Assembly: GCF_016316925.1 (NCBI RefSeq)
Contig: NZ_JAEEGB010000018.1
Coordinates: 33,206 to 97,205 of the forward strand
Direction: 5' to 3'
Length of the DNA stretch: 64,000 nucleotides
Source of the DNA: Clostridium aciditolerans
GTDB taxonomy: Bacteria; Bacillota; Clostridia; Clostridiales; Clostridiaceae
Both the position numbers and the translations under genes were made by a program. Below the pieces are notes generated by a model. It saw only the letters and a list, made by a program, of their open reading frames with translations. It had not been told where the DNA came from and searched no databases. Position 1 is the stretch's first letter. Every line of letters begins with the position of its first letter. This document shows positions 46,351-54,784 of this stretch, piece by piece.

Positions 46351-47235
46351 GTGAGTGGAAGAAACCCAAATACAAAAGATATAGATAATCTAAGTGCTCT
46401 AGAAATACTTAGAAAGATAAATGAAGAAGATAAAAAAGTAGCGACTGCTGTAGAAGAGCAGATAGATAATATAGCTGGTGCTGTAGATATAATAGTAAGT
46501 TGTTTTCAAAAGGGTGGAAGATTATTTTATATAGGTAGTGGAACAAGTGGAAAGTTAGGGGTTATAGATGCTTCAGAATGTCCACCAACATTTGGTGTGG
46601 AAGATGAGATGGTTCAAGGAATTATCTCTGGAGGGAAGGATGCTATAAGTGGGTGGCTGGAACATACTGAAGATGATGAAGAACTAGCGGTAAAAGATCT
46701 TCAAAAGCAAAATATTACTGATAAGGATGTTCTAGTTGGAGTTACTGCTAGTGGAAACACTCCCTATGTTAAAAGTGCTATGGAATATGGTAAAAGAATT
46801 GGTTGTAAAACCATTGGAATTATATGTAGAACCCACGGAAAGTTAAGTGAAATATGCGATTTAACTATAGCGGTAGATGTTGGAGCAGAAGTTATAATGG
46901 GATCTACAAGAATGAAAGCAGGAACAGCACAAAAAATGATTTTAAATATGCTAAGCACTACAGCCATGATAAGGATGGGTAAAACTTATTCAAATTTAAT
47001 GGTAAGTGTAAAGCCAATAAATAAAAAGTTAAAGGAAAGAGTAAAAGAGATAGTTAATTTAGCCACTGGTGCCGATATTAATACAGTTGAGTCAGTGTTA
47101 GAAAAATGTAATTTTAATGCTAAGGTTGCTATAGTTGTTATTAAATCCGGAATAAGTATTGAAGAAGCTATAAAAGCACTTGAAGCGGCGAATGGCAAAG
47201 TAGCAGAGGCTTTAAATAATATAAATATCACTTGA
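46351..47235 (+). CDS. murQ: N-acetylmuramic acid 6-phosphate etherase
   Basis: Splits MurNAc-6-phosphate into GlcNAc-6-phosphate and lactate in cell-wall recycling. The 294-residue SIS-domain protein has GSGTSGKLGVIDASECPPTFG near 62 and VIMGSTRMKAGTAQK near 182, family signatures. GTG start at 46351 with AGGAGGAGAGG upstream. Its product feeds nagA and nagB. A hairpin in the 130-base gap to nagA may alter relative expression. Confidence 0.93.
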   Translation: MSGRNPNTKDIDNLSALEILRKINEEDKKVATAVEEQIDNIAGAVDIIVSCFQKGGRLFYIGSGTSGKLGVIDASECPPTFGVEDEMVQGIISGGKDAISGWLEHTEDDEELAVKDLQKQNITDKDVLVGVTASGNTPYVKSAMEYGKRIGCKTIGIICRTHGKLSEICDLTIAVDVGAEVIMGSTRMKAGTAQKMILNMLSTTAMIRMGKTYSNLMVSVKPINKKLKERVKEIVNLATGADINTVESVLEKCNFNAKVAIVVIKSGISIEEAIKALEAANGKVAEALNNINIT

Positions 47236-47272
47236 TTATTAAATAAAAAAATGATTATTTTTAAGCTAAAGA

Positions 47273-47334
47273 TACATTCAAATAAACAATAAGCCAGCGT
47301 GAATAGTATATTTTAATTGTTATTTATTTGAATG
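47273..47334 (+). other. Stem-loop between murQ and nagA
   Basis: An inverted repeat of about 17 bp with one 3-base bulge (left arm from 47273, right arm to 47334) around ACATTCAAATAA. No T run follows. It could be a processing or weak termination site within the operon. Confidence 0.5.
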
Positions 47335-47365
47335 TGCCTAATTAAACTTAGAAAGGGTGAAAAAA

Positions 47366-48529
47366 GTGAGAGCAATTATTAATGGAAGAGTTATACTAGA
47401 GAATTGCATATTAGAAGATAAAGTAGTTCTATTCGATACTCAAATAAAAGGATTAATTAATAAGATTGAGTTTGAAAAGAATGTTAACGAAGGCAGCTAT
47501 GATGGAATTGATATAATTGATGCCAAAGGCTCATATGTTTCTCCGGGATTTATAGATTTGCATATACATGGTTCAGGTGGAAGAGATGCTATGGATGGCG
47601 AAATTGAAGATTTAAAAGTAATAAGCCAAAGTATAGCTCAAAACGGAGTTACAGGATTTCTACCAACTACTATGACAATGAGTAAGGATAAAATATATAA
47701 AGCGCTTGATAATATTAAGGAAGGAATGAAGCTGGACTTAGGAGGAGCAAAGGTTTTAGGTGCCCATATGGAAGGTCCTTTTATAAATCCAAAATATAAA
47801 GGTGCTCAGAAGGAAGATTATATAATAGAGCCTGATTATAATTTTATAAAGGGTTATGAGGATGTAATAAAAATTATAACTTTGGCACCAGAGAAGGATA
47901 ATAATTCTCAATTTATAAAATCTATAAAGGAAAATACAAACATAGTACTATCTATAGGCCATTCTGATGCTACTTATGAAGAGGCAATGGAATCTATAGA
48001 AAAAGGCGTAAGTCATGCTACTCATCTTTTTAATGCTATGAGTCCACTTAATCATAGAAAACCGGGAGTTATTGGTGCTGTTTTTAACAGTAATATAAAC
48101 TGTGAGCTTATAGCTGACAAAATACATGTTCATCCTGGTGTTTTTCAAACTGTGGTTAATATAAAAGGAGCGGATAAGGTTATCCTTATAACTGATTCAA
48201 TGAGAGCAGGGTGTATGAAGGATGGAATTTCAGAGCTTGGAGGTCAAAAGGTTATAGTTAAGAATAACTCTGCAAGACTAGAGAATGGAACTTTAGCTGG
48301 AAGTATTTTAACTTTAAATAAGGCTGCAAAAAATATGGTTGAAAATACAAACCTGAATATTTATCAAGCTATATCAATGGTATCATTAAATTCTGCAAAA
48401 GATATAGGAATTAGTGATAGGAAGGGAAGCATAGAAGAAGGAAAAGATGCTGATATAGTTATATTTGATGAGGAATATAATGTGAGTCATACAATCGTTG
48501 AAGGCAAGACAGTCTTTACTAAAATATAA
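47366..48529 (+). CDS. nagA: N-acetylglucosamine-6-phosphate deacetylase
   Basis: Removes acetate from GlcNAc-6-phosphate to give glucosamine-6-phosphate. The 387-residue amidohydrolase has HIHGSGGRDAMDG near 62, EGPF near 134, SIGHSDATYEEA and the catalytic Asp in ITDSMRAG near 275. GTG 47366 is preferred because AAAGGGTGA lies 5 bases upstream; the in-frame GTG at 47357 is inside that site. nagB follows 18 bases on. Confidence 0.93.
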   Translation: MRAIINGRVILENCILEDKVVLFDTQIKGLINKIEFEKNVNEGSYDGIDIIDAKGSYVSPGFIDLHIHGSGGRDAMDGEIEDLKVISQSIAQNGVTGFLPTTMTMSKDKIYKALDNIKEGMKLDLGGAKVLGAHMEGPFINPKYKGAQKEDYIIEPDYNFIKGYEDVIKIITLAPEKDNNSQFIKSIKENTNIVLSIGHSDATYEEAMESIEKGVSHATHLFNAMSPLNHRKPGVIGAVFNSNINCELIADKIHVHPGVFQTVVNIKGADKVILITDSMRAGCMKDGISELGGQKVIVKNNSARLENGTLAGSILTLNKAAKNMVENTNLNIYQAISMVSLNSAKDIGISDRKGSIEEGKDADIVIFDEEYNVSHTIVEGKTVFTKI

Positions 48530-48547
48530 AATAGGAAGGTGCTAAGT

Positions 48548-49273
48548 ATGAGAATAATTATTGTAGAAAATTATGAAGAAATGAGCAAAAAAGCAGCGGC
48601 TATGATGGCAAGTCAGATAATCTTAAAACCAGAGAGTGTACTTGGTTTAGCAACAGGAGATACACCTCTAGGAATGTATAAAGAGTTAATAAGAATGTAT
48701 AATGAAAACATGATAGATTTTTCAAAAGTTAAAACTTTTAATTTAGATGAATACTACGGATTAGGTAAGGATAGTAATCAAAGCTATAATTACTATATGA
48801 CAAATAATCTATTTAAACACATAAATATTGATAAAGAAAATATAAATATACCTAATGGTATGGTAAAAAATATAGAAGAAGAATGCATAAGCTATGAAAA
48901 GAGGATAAAAGAAGCGGGAGGAATAGATATACAAGTGCTTGGAATAGGAGTAAACGGACATATTGGATTCAATGAACCAGATGTCAACTTCGAGGCAGAA
49001 ACACATCTTGTAAATTTAGATGAAAAAACTATTGAGTCCAACTCAAGATTTTTCAAGTGTATAGAAGAAGTTCCTACTAAGGCTATCAGTATGGGAATAA
49101 AAACAATAATGCATTCTAAAAAAATAGTTCTTTTAGCAAATGGAGCATCAAAAGCGGATGCAATAGCTAAAACAGTAAATGGAAAAATATCTCCTGAAGT
49201 GCCAGCATCAATATTACAACTTCATCAAGATGTTGCTATAATCGTAGACAAAGAAGCTGCAAGTAAGCTATAA
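48548..49273 (+). CDS. nagB: Glucosamine-6-phosphate deaminase
   Basis: Converts glucosamine-6-phosphate to fructose-6-phosphate and ammonia, delivering amino sugars to glycolysis. The 241-residue protein has TFNLDEYYGL near 68, LGIGVNGHIGFNEP near 130 and the SMGIKTIMHS segment near 180. ATG 48548 is 8 bases after AGGAAGG. Last gene of the gntR-murQ-nagA-nagB operon. Confidence 0.93.
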   Translation: MRIIIVENYEEMSKKAAAMMASQIILKPESVLGLATGDTPLGMYKELIRMYNENMIDFSKVKTFNLDEYYGLGKDSNQSYNYYMTNNLFKHINIDKENINIPNGMVKNIEEECISYEKRIKEAGGIDIQVLGIGVNGHIGFNEPDVNFEAETHLVNLDEKTIESNSRFFKCIEEVPTKAISMGIKTIMHSKKIVLLANGASKADAIAKTVNGKISPEVPASILQLHQDVAIIVDKEAASKL

Positions 49274-49428
49274 GTCAACTTTCTAGTTAATTTCTCTATA
49301 TTTTTAAATTACTTATGTGATAATTGAGTGTCAGTAATATTGAAAACCAAATTTATAAGAATGAGTTTAGTAATTGTTGGTTAGCATAATATATAATTGA
49401 TATAAAATCTTAAATTAGTATTGAGATG

Positions 49429-49470
49429 GTAACTTATGTTACAGATAAATACCAAATATTACATTATACT
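49429..49470 (+). promoter_or_regulatory. Crp/Fnr-type (HcpR-like) box and -10 element of the cupin promoter
   Basis: Perfect palindrome GTAACTTATGTTAC (49429-49442) fits the GTAAC-N4-GTTAC type reported for clostridial HcpR. Its centre is 29.5 bp upstream of -10 TATACT (49465-49470), that is position -41.5. The same geometry is seen at hcp. Confidence 0.72.
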
Positions 49471-49505
49471 TATATTATAGAAAATAAATTTGGGAGGTTG
49501 GTATT

Positions 49506-49847
49506 ATGGCACAACATTTTATAAAGAACATAGATTTTTCTAAGGTTTTAGATATGGAAGGACTCGTTGAATATCAAGCAGGTCAAGTTGTTAGCAGAAC
49601 TCTATCTCAGGGAAAAAACTTAAGTGTTACTTTATTCGCATTTGATAAGGGCGAAGAAATAAGTTCACATTCTTCAGGTGGAGATGCTATGGTTTATTTA
49701 CTAGATGGTAGTGCTGAGATAACAATTGCAGAAGAGAAGTTTAATCTTAAAAAAGGTGAAACAATAGTAATGCCTGCGGGAATTCCACATGCACTATATG
49801 CTTCTGAAAAGTTTAAAATGTTATTAGTTGTTGTTTTTAATGCATAG
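49506..49847 (+). CDS. Small cupin-domain protein
   Basis: 113-residue single-domain cupin with the first metal motif region SSHSSGGDAMVYLLDG near 57 and the second PAGIPHALYA near 92. It may bind a metal; the substrate is unknown. Its promoter has a box like that of hcp, at the same distance from the -10, so it is probably part of the nitrosative-stress response. GGGAGG precedes the start. Single gene with its own terminator. Confidence 0.85.
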   Translation: MAQHFIKNIDFSKVLDMEGLVEYQAGQVVSRTLSQGKNLSVTLFAFDKGEEISSHSSGGDAMVYLLDGSAEITIAEEKFNLKKGETIVMPAGIPHALYASEKFKMLLVVVFNA

Positions 49848-49862
49848 AAATGTTAGTTGCTA

Positions 49863-49914
49863 AAAATGCCTGTGTTTACTATAAGTAGTTGTAGTAGACA
49901 CAGGCATTTTGTAT
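49863..49914 (+). terminator. Rho-independent terminator of the cupin gene
   Basis: A perfect 13-bp stem (49863-49875 with 49898-49910) with TTTT at its exit. Confidence 0.8.
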
Positions 49915-49944
49915 AGAGTTACTAGGCTGAAAGTTAACTTATAC

Positions 49945-50185
49945 ACTAAAATTTATTGGTAACATTTTTAGAGGACAGAGTACAGAGGACAATTGACAGT
50001 GAAGGTGAGTTTTCTTCCTTACGTCTGAAAATTAATTTGTTTTTTTCAGGCTTGTTTTGCTTTAGCAAAACATCGCTTAAATTAAAGATTTTTCGTAGTG
50101 TAGCGGAGAAAAAACCTCCTTCACTGTCCTCTGTCCTCTAAAAAATATTTAACTTGTGTTAACTGTTACCAATAAATATTTTTTA
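49945..50185. repeat. Dispersed heptamer-arm repeat, copy D
   Basis: Left arm 49969-50004 reads AGAGGAC, AGAGTAC, AGAGGAC, AATTGAC, AGTGAAG. The inverted right arm (about 50083-50140) has a shorter array of AGAGGAC, AGAGGAC, AGTGAAG. A GTTTTGC-TTTA-GCAAAAC hairpin lies in the middle. Outside the arms, ATTGGTAACA and TGTTACCAAT form a further inverted pair. Left flank GTTACTAGGCTGAAAGTTAAC recurs, inverted, beside copy B. Confidence 0.85.
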
Positions 50186-50229
50186 TAAATTACAGGAACG
50201 TGAGGAAAATTTAATTACTATTAATTGTA

Positions 50230-50283
50230 TTTACAAATATAGTTAAGTGATATATAATTTAGTTAAGTAATTACTTAACTAAA
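50230..50283 (+). promoter_or_regulatory. arsR-family promoter with 26-bp palindromic operator
   Basis: -35 TTTACA (50230-50235), a 17-bp spacer and -10 TATAAT (50253-50258) are followed at once by a perfect 26-bp palindrome (50258-50283) centred on AAGTAATTACTT. A related half (AGTTAAGTGATATA) overlaps the spacer. Repressor binding would block the start site. Confidence 0.75.
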
Positions 50284-50294
50284 TGGAGGATTAA

Positions 50295-50660
50295 ATGGAG
50301 CAAATAGTAAAAGTGTTTAAGGCTTTAGGAGATGAGACCAGACTAAAGATACTAGTTATCATTTCGAAAAGAAATATTTGTGCTAAGGGACTTTCAAAAC
50401 ACCTAAATATTTCAGAGGCCGCAGTATCTCAACATTTAAGAATCCTTAAAGATGCAGGCGTAATTATTGGTGAGAAAATGGGCTATTACGTAAATTATAA
50501 ACTTCAAAGTCCTATACTTTTAGATACAATTAATTTTATTAACGAACTTAATGAAGACTTACCTTTGAGTTGTTGTAACTTTGATTTACATACATCTGAC
50601 ATTTGTAATAAGGCATGTGAAGGCAGAAAAAATAGATGCTGTCATAAAAATAAAGTTTGA
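50295..50660 (+). CDS. ArsR family metal-responsive repressor
   Basis: 121-residue winged-helix protein with ALGDETRLKIL near 10 and the SEAAVSQHLRILKDAG recognition helix near 43. A Cys-rich tail (CC near 96, then Cys in SDICNKACEG and RCCHK) is suited to metal sensing or thiol chemistry. The promoter palindrome is its likely autoregulatory site. It forms an operon with the NifX-like gene 14 bases on. Inducer unknown. Confidence 0.87.
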   Translation: MEQIVKVFKALGDETRLKILVIISKRNICAKGLSKHLNISEAAVSQHLRILKDAGVIIGEKMGYYVNYKLQSPILLDTINFINELNEDLPLSCCNFDLHTSDICNKACEGRKNRCCHKNKV

Positions 50661-50674
50661 GAGGAGAATAAATT

Positions 50675-51043
50675 ATGAAAATATGTGTTCCTGTAAAAGA
50701 AAATCAAGGGTTAGAAAGTATACCATATAATCACTTTGGTTCCGCTCCAATATTTCTAATTTATAATTTAGAGAATGGAGAAATAAAAGCAATTAACAAC
50801 AATGATTTACATCATCAGCATGGGATGTGTCAACCTCTAAAAGCGTTATCTGGAGAACAAGTTGATGTAATATTAGTAGCTGGAATTGGAGCTGGCGCAT
50901 TGACAAAATTACAAAGCCAGGGGATAAAGGTATATAAGGTTGGAAATGGATCTATTTCAGATAATGTTCAATTATTAAAAGAAAATCAGCTAGTGGAGTT
51001 TTCTGCTCAAAATAGCTGTAATCATCACGGCTGCGGACATTAA
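50675..51043 (+). CDS. NifB/NifX-domain (dinitrogenase iron-molybdenum cofactor) protein
   Basis: 122-residue protein of the NifX/NafY-like fold, which in relatives binds Fe-S or metal-cofactor precursors. The opening MKICVPVKENQGLESIPYNHFG and the GAGALTKLQSQGIKVY segment are typical. The C-terminus NHHGCGH could bind metal. No nif genes are near. Partner of the ArsR repressor, so it probably handles a metal or metal-sulfur species. Confidence 0.84.
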   Translation: MKICVPVKENQGLESIPYNHFGSAPIFLIYNLENGEIKAINNNDLHHQHGMCQPLKALSGEQVDVILVAGIGAGALTKLQSQGIKVYKVGNGSISDNVQLLKENQLVEFSAQNSCNHHGCGH

Positions 51044-51097
51044 TATAATCAAGAAATATTAAATAAAAGTAATTTTGTAGTATGATTTATATTAATA

Positions 51098-51135
51098 AAA
51101 CAAGCATATAGAAGATACATCTTATATGCTTGTTT
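51098..51135. terminator. Bidirectional terminator
   Basis: A perfect 13-bp stem (51098-51110 with 51123-51135) has A-rich and T-rich sides. It lies between the NifX-like gene and the convergent bet gene. Confidence 0.8.
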
Positions 51136-51139
51136 TTAT

Positions 51140-51961
51140 TTATTCTTCATTTTTAGTATTATCGGTTAGGTCTTTTTGATCTGTTTTACCTTCTTCGTCT
51201 TTTTCTATAGCAGACAATTTTTGAATCAATGCTTCTGCTTGATCATAAGTTAAGTGAGAAAGCGGAGTATCAAATTCTTTCATAGTGTATTGTTTCAAGT
51301 TATCGATAGACATATCTTTTAATCTTGCTAATTCCCATATTGATGTCTTTTGATCTTTTTTCATCATATGAACTTTAGAATTCAAGTTATCAGAATTTTG
51401 CTCGGATGATGGGTCACCTATCTCTTCTTTGGTTACTAAGCCATTAATTCCAAAGGCTCTTTTTAAAACAAATACTTCTGCTACCTTTTGAATCATAGCA
51501 CTAGGATATTTTTTCCATATGGAATTGTTTTGATTATACTCCTCAAAGGATACATAACTTATAAAAGGTTTTTTACCTTTTCTGTCACATCTAGCCCATG
51601 CTCCTATAATTTTTCCTCTCTTAGTGCCAAATCTATGAGTTATCTTATACTCTCCAGCATCTATTTCGAAAGCATCTCCCTCATGGACTACGAAACTTAT
51701 TAGTCCTCCAAATTCATGGCTAGTTTGTGCAAATTTTAAATATCCATCTCTGCTTGTCATAATATTAGTTTGATTCCCATACTTGGTAAACCAAATTTCT
51801 CGTTTAAATGGATCTAAGTTATATTGATTAGCTAAGTATAAAAATATTTTTAACTCATCTTCTGTAGCACCTTTAGCAACATTATTTTTTATTAAGTTAA
51901 TTTGATCTTCGTTAAAGTTTAATGTTGATTGTTGAGGATTTTGAATTGTACTTTCTACCAT
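51140..51961 (-). CDS. bet: Phage-type recombinase Bet (RecT/Redbeta family)
   Basis: Single-strand annealing protein, usually phage-encoded. The 273-residue chain has the Bet features: NQYNLDPFKREIWF near 47, SRDGYLKFA near 70, YVSFEEYNQ and WKKYPSAMIQKVAE near 150, then a variable acidic tail. No exonuclease, SSB or other phage gene is beside it. Instead it follows two SASP genes on the same strand by 30 bases with no terminator between, so it may be expressed in the forespore. GGAGG precedes the start. Confidence 0.88.
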   Translation of the reverse strand: MVESTIQNPQQSTLNFNEDQINLIKNNVAKGATEDELKIFLYLANQYNLDPFKREIWFTKYGNQTNIMTSRDGYLKFAQTSHEFGGLISFVVHEGDAFEIDAGEYKITHRFGTKRGKIIGAWARCDRKGKKPFISYVSFEEYNQNNSIWKKYPSAMIQKVAEVFVLKRAFGINGLVTKEEIGDPSSEQNSDNLNSKVHMMKKDQKTSIWELARLKDMSIDNLKQYTMKEFDTPLSHLTYDQAEALIQKLSAIEKDEEGKTDQKDLTDNTKNEE

Positions 51962-51991
51962 TTAACACACCTCCTTATTGGTGCGTATAAA

Positions 51992-52225
51992 TTATTTCTT
52001 TGTTTTTTCAACTAGATTCTTTTCATATTGTTCTATTGCTGACTTCACCATATTGCCGCCGATAGCACCTCCAACAGTACCACATACTCTTGATGGTATA
52101 TCACCCCAGTATCCATCTTTTGGGATGTTAATGCCTAATTCCTTTGCCAATTCTGTTTTTGTTTTAGATGTCTCCATTTTCTCAACATAATTTTGATGTT
52201 TTTTCATATTATTAATACTGTTCAT
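51992..52225 (-). CDS. Alpha/beta-type small acid-soluble spore protein, second of a pair
   Basis: 77 residues ending in the SASP block CGTVGGAIGGNMVKSAIEQY, with an ELAKELGI segment for the germination protease. ATG 52225 begins 1 base after the stop of the upstream SASP, so the two are translationally coupled; a longer frame would overlap that gene. It is preceded by a GGTGGAG site. The N-terminus is longer and more Asn/Lys-rich than usual. Confidence 0.87.
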   Translation of the reverse strand: MNSINNMKKHQNYVEKMETSKTKTELAKELGINIPKDGYWGDIPSRVCGTVGGAIGGNMVKSAIEQYEKNLVEKTKK

Positions 52226-52226
52226 A

Positions 52227-52454
52227 TCAATGTTCTCCACCTTTCGAAACAAGATTTCTTTCGAAGCTTTCTATCATTTTCTTTACCATAGATCCACCTA
52301 CTGCACCACAAGTAGCAGCAGGAATATATCCCCAATGTCCATCCTCGAAAGCGTGAGGAACTTCTTTTATGCCAAGTTCATTAGATACCTCTTCTTTAAG
52401 AGAATCAAGTGTATTTTGGGATTTTGGGATTAAAGGTCCACGTCTATTGCTCAT
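52227..52454 (-). CDS. Alpha/beta-type small acid-soluble spore protein, first of a pair
   Basis: 75-residue DNA-coating spore protein. It has a SLKEEVSNELGI segment near 19 (protease site region) and the conserved CGAVGGSMVKKMIESFERNL block near 49. AGGAGGG precedes the start. It heads a co-oriented run of SASP, SASP and bet. The 298-base region upstream holds no gene, only a flank-type repeat (52601-52620) and AT-rich promoter sequence. Confidence 0.88.
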   Translation of the reverse strand: MSNRRGPLIPKSQNTLDSLKEEVSNELGIKEVPHAFEDGHWGYIPAATCGAVGGSMVKKMIESFERNLVSKGGEH

Positions 52455-52600
52455 AAAAATTCCCTCCTAAATATCGTATCATAAATAGTTTTTGTACAAT
52501 TTGTTTTCGTATTCTATAATGATTTTTACAAATACTAAGTAATAATGAATTAAAGTAATGTTTTTCAAGGTTAGGAATTTTATATTTATATAAATTATAG

Positions 52601-52620
52601 AGCTACTAGGCCGAAAGTTT
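52601..52620. repeat. Short dispersed sequence shared with repeat flanks
   Basis: CTACTAGGCCGAAAGTTT resembles the flank of copy D at 49919-49942 and, inverted, the flank of copy B at 21128-21152. Here it stands without the heptamer element. Confidence 0.5.
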
Positions 52621-52752
52621 ATTTATTATTTGATATTTTTGTATGGCTAAATTGTTAATTTTTGAATTAAATTTATAAAATGTAGAAAATTGTGATAAAT
52701 TAAAGATATAATAAAATCATATTTATTTTATTAGACTATGGAGGTTTAATTT

Positions 52753-53517
52753 ATGAGATTATTGCTGACAAATGACGATGGAGTTAATGCAAAAGGTTTA
52801 ATAATATTGGCAAAAGAGCTTGAAAAATATCATGATATTATTATTGCAGCGCCAAGCAGTCAAAGAAGTGCTTGTGGTCATTCAATAACTATAACAGAGC
52901 CGCTTATTGTTAAACAGGTGGAAATTGAAGGTATAAAATCAAAGATATATAGTGTTAGCGGTACACCAGCAGACTGCGTAAGAATAGCATTAGATAAACT
53001 TATTGATGAAAAAATAGACATGGTTTTATCTGGAATCAATAATGGTGCCAATGTAGGCACAGATGTACTATATTCTGGAACGGTATCAGCAGCAATTGAA
53101 GCTTCCATGTATAAAATACCTTCAATAGCATTATCGTCACATATTAAAGATGGCGCTGATAACTACGAAGTTGCTGCTAAGTATGCATTAAAAATACTAT
53201 CCCAAATCGAAAATTTAGATATGAAAAATGATGTTGTATTAAATATTAATGTTCCATTGGAAGCAGAAGAGAATATAAAAGGAATAAAAGTCTGCAAGAT
53301 AGGAAATAGATTGTATGATAATTACTTTATAGAAGAAATTTCGGAAGATAATCATAAAACTTACAGCTTAGGTGGTAAAATAAATGATTATGATTATGAG
53401 GATACTGATATATACTATTTAAAAAGAGGATATGTTACTTTAACGCCTCTTCATTATGATTTAACAAATTTTAAAATTTTAAGTGATGTAAGGAATATGT
53501 TCGGTACTGAACATTAA
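52753..53517 (+). CDS. surE: 5'/3'-nucleotidase SurE
   Basis: Dephosphorylates nucleoside monophosphates, a survival-related enzyme. The 254-residue chain has the metal motif TNDDG at residues 6-10, Ser in PSSQRSACGHSIT near 42, SGTPADC near 75 and SGINNGANVG near 97, all family hallmarks. GGAGG precedes the start. It may be the first gene of a unit with the oxidoreductase 22 bases on. Confidence 0.92.
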   Translation: MRLLLTNDDGVNAKGLIILAKELEKYHDIIIAAPSSQRSACGHSITITEPLIVKQVEIEGIKSKIYSVSGTPADCVRIALDKLIDEKIDMVLSGINNGANVGTDVLYSGTVSAAIEASMYKIPSIALSSHIKDGADNYEVAAKYALKILSQIENLDMKNDVVLNINVPLEAEENIKGIKVCKIGNRLYDNYFIEEISEDNHKTYSLGGKINDYDYEDTDIYYLKRGYVTLTPLHYDLTNFKILSDVRNMFGTEH

Positions 53518-53539
53518 TAATCATAGGAAGTGATAAATA

Positions 53540-54754
53540 GTGAATGAAAGAATAGTTATTGTAGGAGATGGAATAACTGCTATAAGTGCTATAAAAGCAA
53601 TAAGAGAAAATGACAAAGAAAGTGAAATAAAGTTATATGGAGAGGAAAAGTTTTATCCATATAATCGTGTAAGGTTAACAAAGGGAACGTTAGATTTACT
53701 AGATGAAGGCAAAATACTTCTTCAAAAAAAAGAATGGTATGAAGAAAACAAAGTTACGCTATACAAAGATTTAAAGGTTACTTCAATTAATACTGAAAAA
53801 AGAGAAGTAGAACTTTCAAATGGCACTAAAGAGGTTTACTCAAAGTTACTATTTGCAAATGGAGCAAAAAATTTTACTCCTGATATAAATGGAATAAACA
53901 AAGAAGGTGTTTTAACTTTAAGGACACTTGAAGATGCAAGAAATATAGTTGATAAAGCTAAGAAAAGCAATATAGTACTAGTAATAGGCGGAGGGATATT
54001 AGGATTAGAATTAGCCTGGATACTAAAACAAATGGGAAATAAGGTCATTATTTCTGAAATTGCTCCAAGGCTTATGCCAAAGCAATTGGATGAAAAAGCA
54101 TCCTTAATGCTTCATAATTCTATAACTATTAATGGAATAGATGTAATGCTTAATAACAATATAAGTGAGATATCTGTTAATGATAATGGTGTAGAAGGCA
54201 TTATAATAGATGAAGGAAAGTTTATTAATTGTGACTTAATTATTTATTCAGTAGGTATAAAACCTAATGTTGATATTTTAACGGAAACAAATATTAAAGT
54301 TAATAAAGGAATAGTAGTGAATGAGAAGATGGAAACCAGTATACCAGATATATATGCAGCTGGAGATGTTGCAGAATTTGATAATAAAATATATGGATTA
54401 TGGAATATAGCCATCGCTCAAGGAACTACTGCAGGATATAACATGTTAGGAAAGGATATTATTTATAAACCCGCAGCACCGGTAACTACATTAAGTGCAT
54501 TTAATATTTCTCTATTTTCTATGGGAGATATATATGAAGGTAATGCAGATAATATAGTAATAAATGAAGACGAGGGATCTTATAGCAAAATTTTAATAAG
54601 TAATAATAAAATTACAGGAGCTATAGTGGTTGGAAGTATCAAAAATTCACCTATATTAAAAAAAGCTATAGAGGAAAAAATAGACCTAGGAGATATTAAT
54701 TTTAGTGATGTATATGTAAATGATTTAATTGAAATAATAAAGAATAAGAAGTAA
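53540..54754 (+). CDS. NADH:rubredoxin oxidoreductase-like FAD enzyme
   Basis: 404-residue pyridine-nucleotide-disulfide-type oxidoreductase. FAD site GDGITAISAIKAI near 8, NAD site VIGGGILGLELAWIL near 148, and the second FAD motif DIYAAGDVAE near 271 are visible. It resembles clostridial NROR, which feeds electrons to rubredoxin and flavodiiron proteins for O2 and H2O2 reduction. GTG start. The small DUF1450 gene follows 30 bases on. Confidence 0.8.
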   Translation: MNERIVIVGDGITAISAIKAIRENDKESEIKLYGEEKFYPYNRVRLTKGTLDLLDEGKILLQKKEWYEENKVTLYKDLKVTSINTEKREVELSNGTKEVYSKLLFANGAKNFTPDINGINKEGVLTLRTLEDARNIVDKAKKSNIVLVIGGGILGLELAWILKQMGNKVIISEIAPRLMPKQLDEKASLMLHNSITINGIDVMLNNNISEISVNDNGVEGIIIDEGKFINCDLIIYSVGIKPNVDILTETNIKVNKGIVVNEKMETSIPDIYAAGDVAEFDNKIYGLWNIAIAQGTTAGYNMLGKDIIYKPAAPVTTLSAFNISLFSMGDIYEGNADNIVINEDEGSYSKILISNNKITGAIVVGSIKNSPILKKAIEEKIDLGDINFSDVYVNDLIEIIKNKK

Positions 54755-54784
54755 ATTGATATACATTACAGGAGGTAATATCAT

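Noticed and set aside
51140-51961. bet as evidence of a prophage
   Set aside because: No capsid, integrase, exonuclease, SSB or lysis genes lie nearby and no attachment repeats were seen, so only a single recruited gene is supported.
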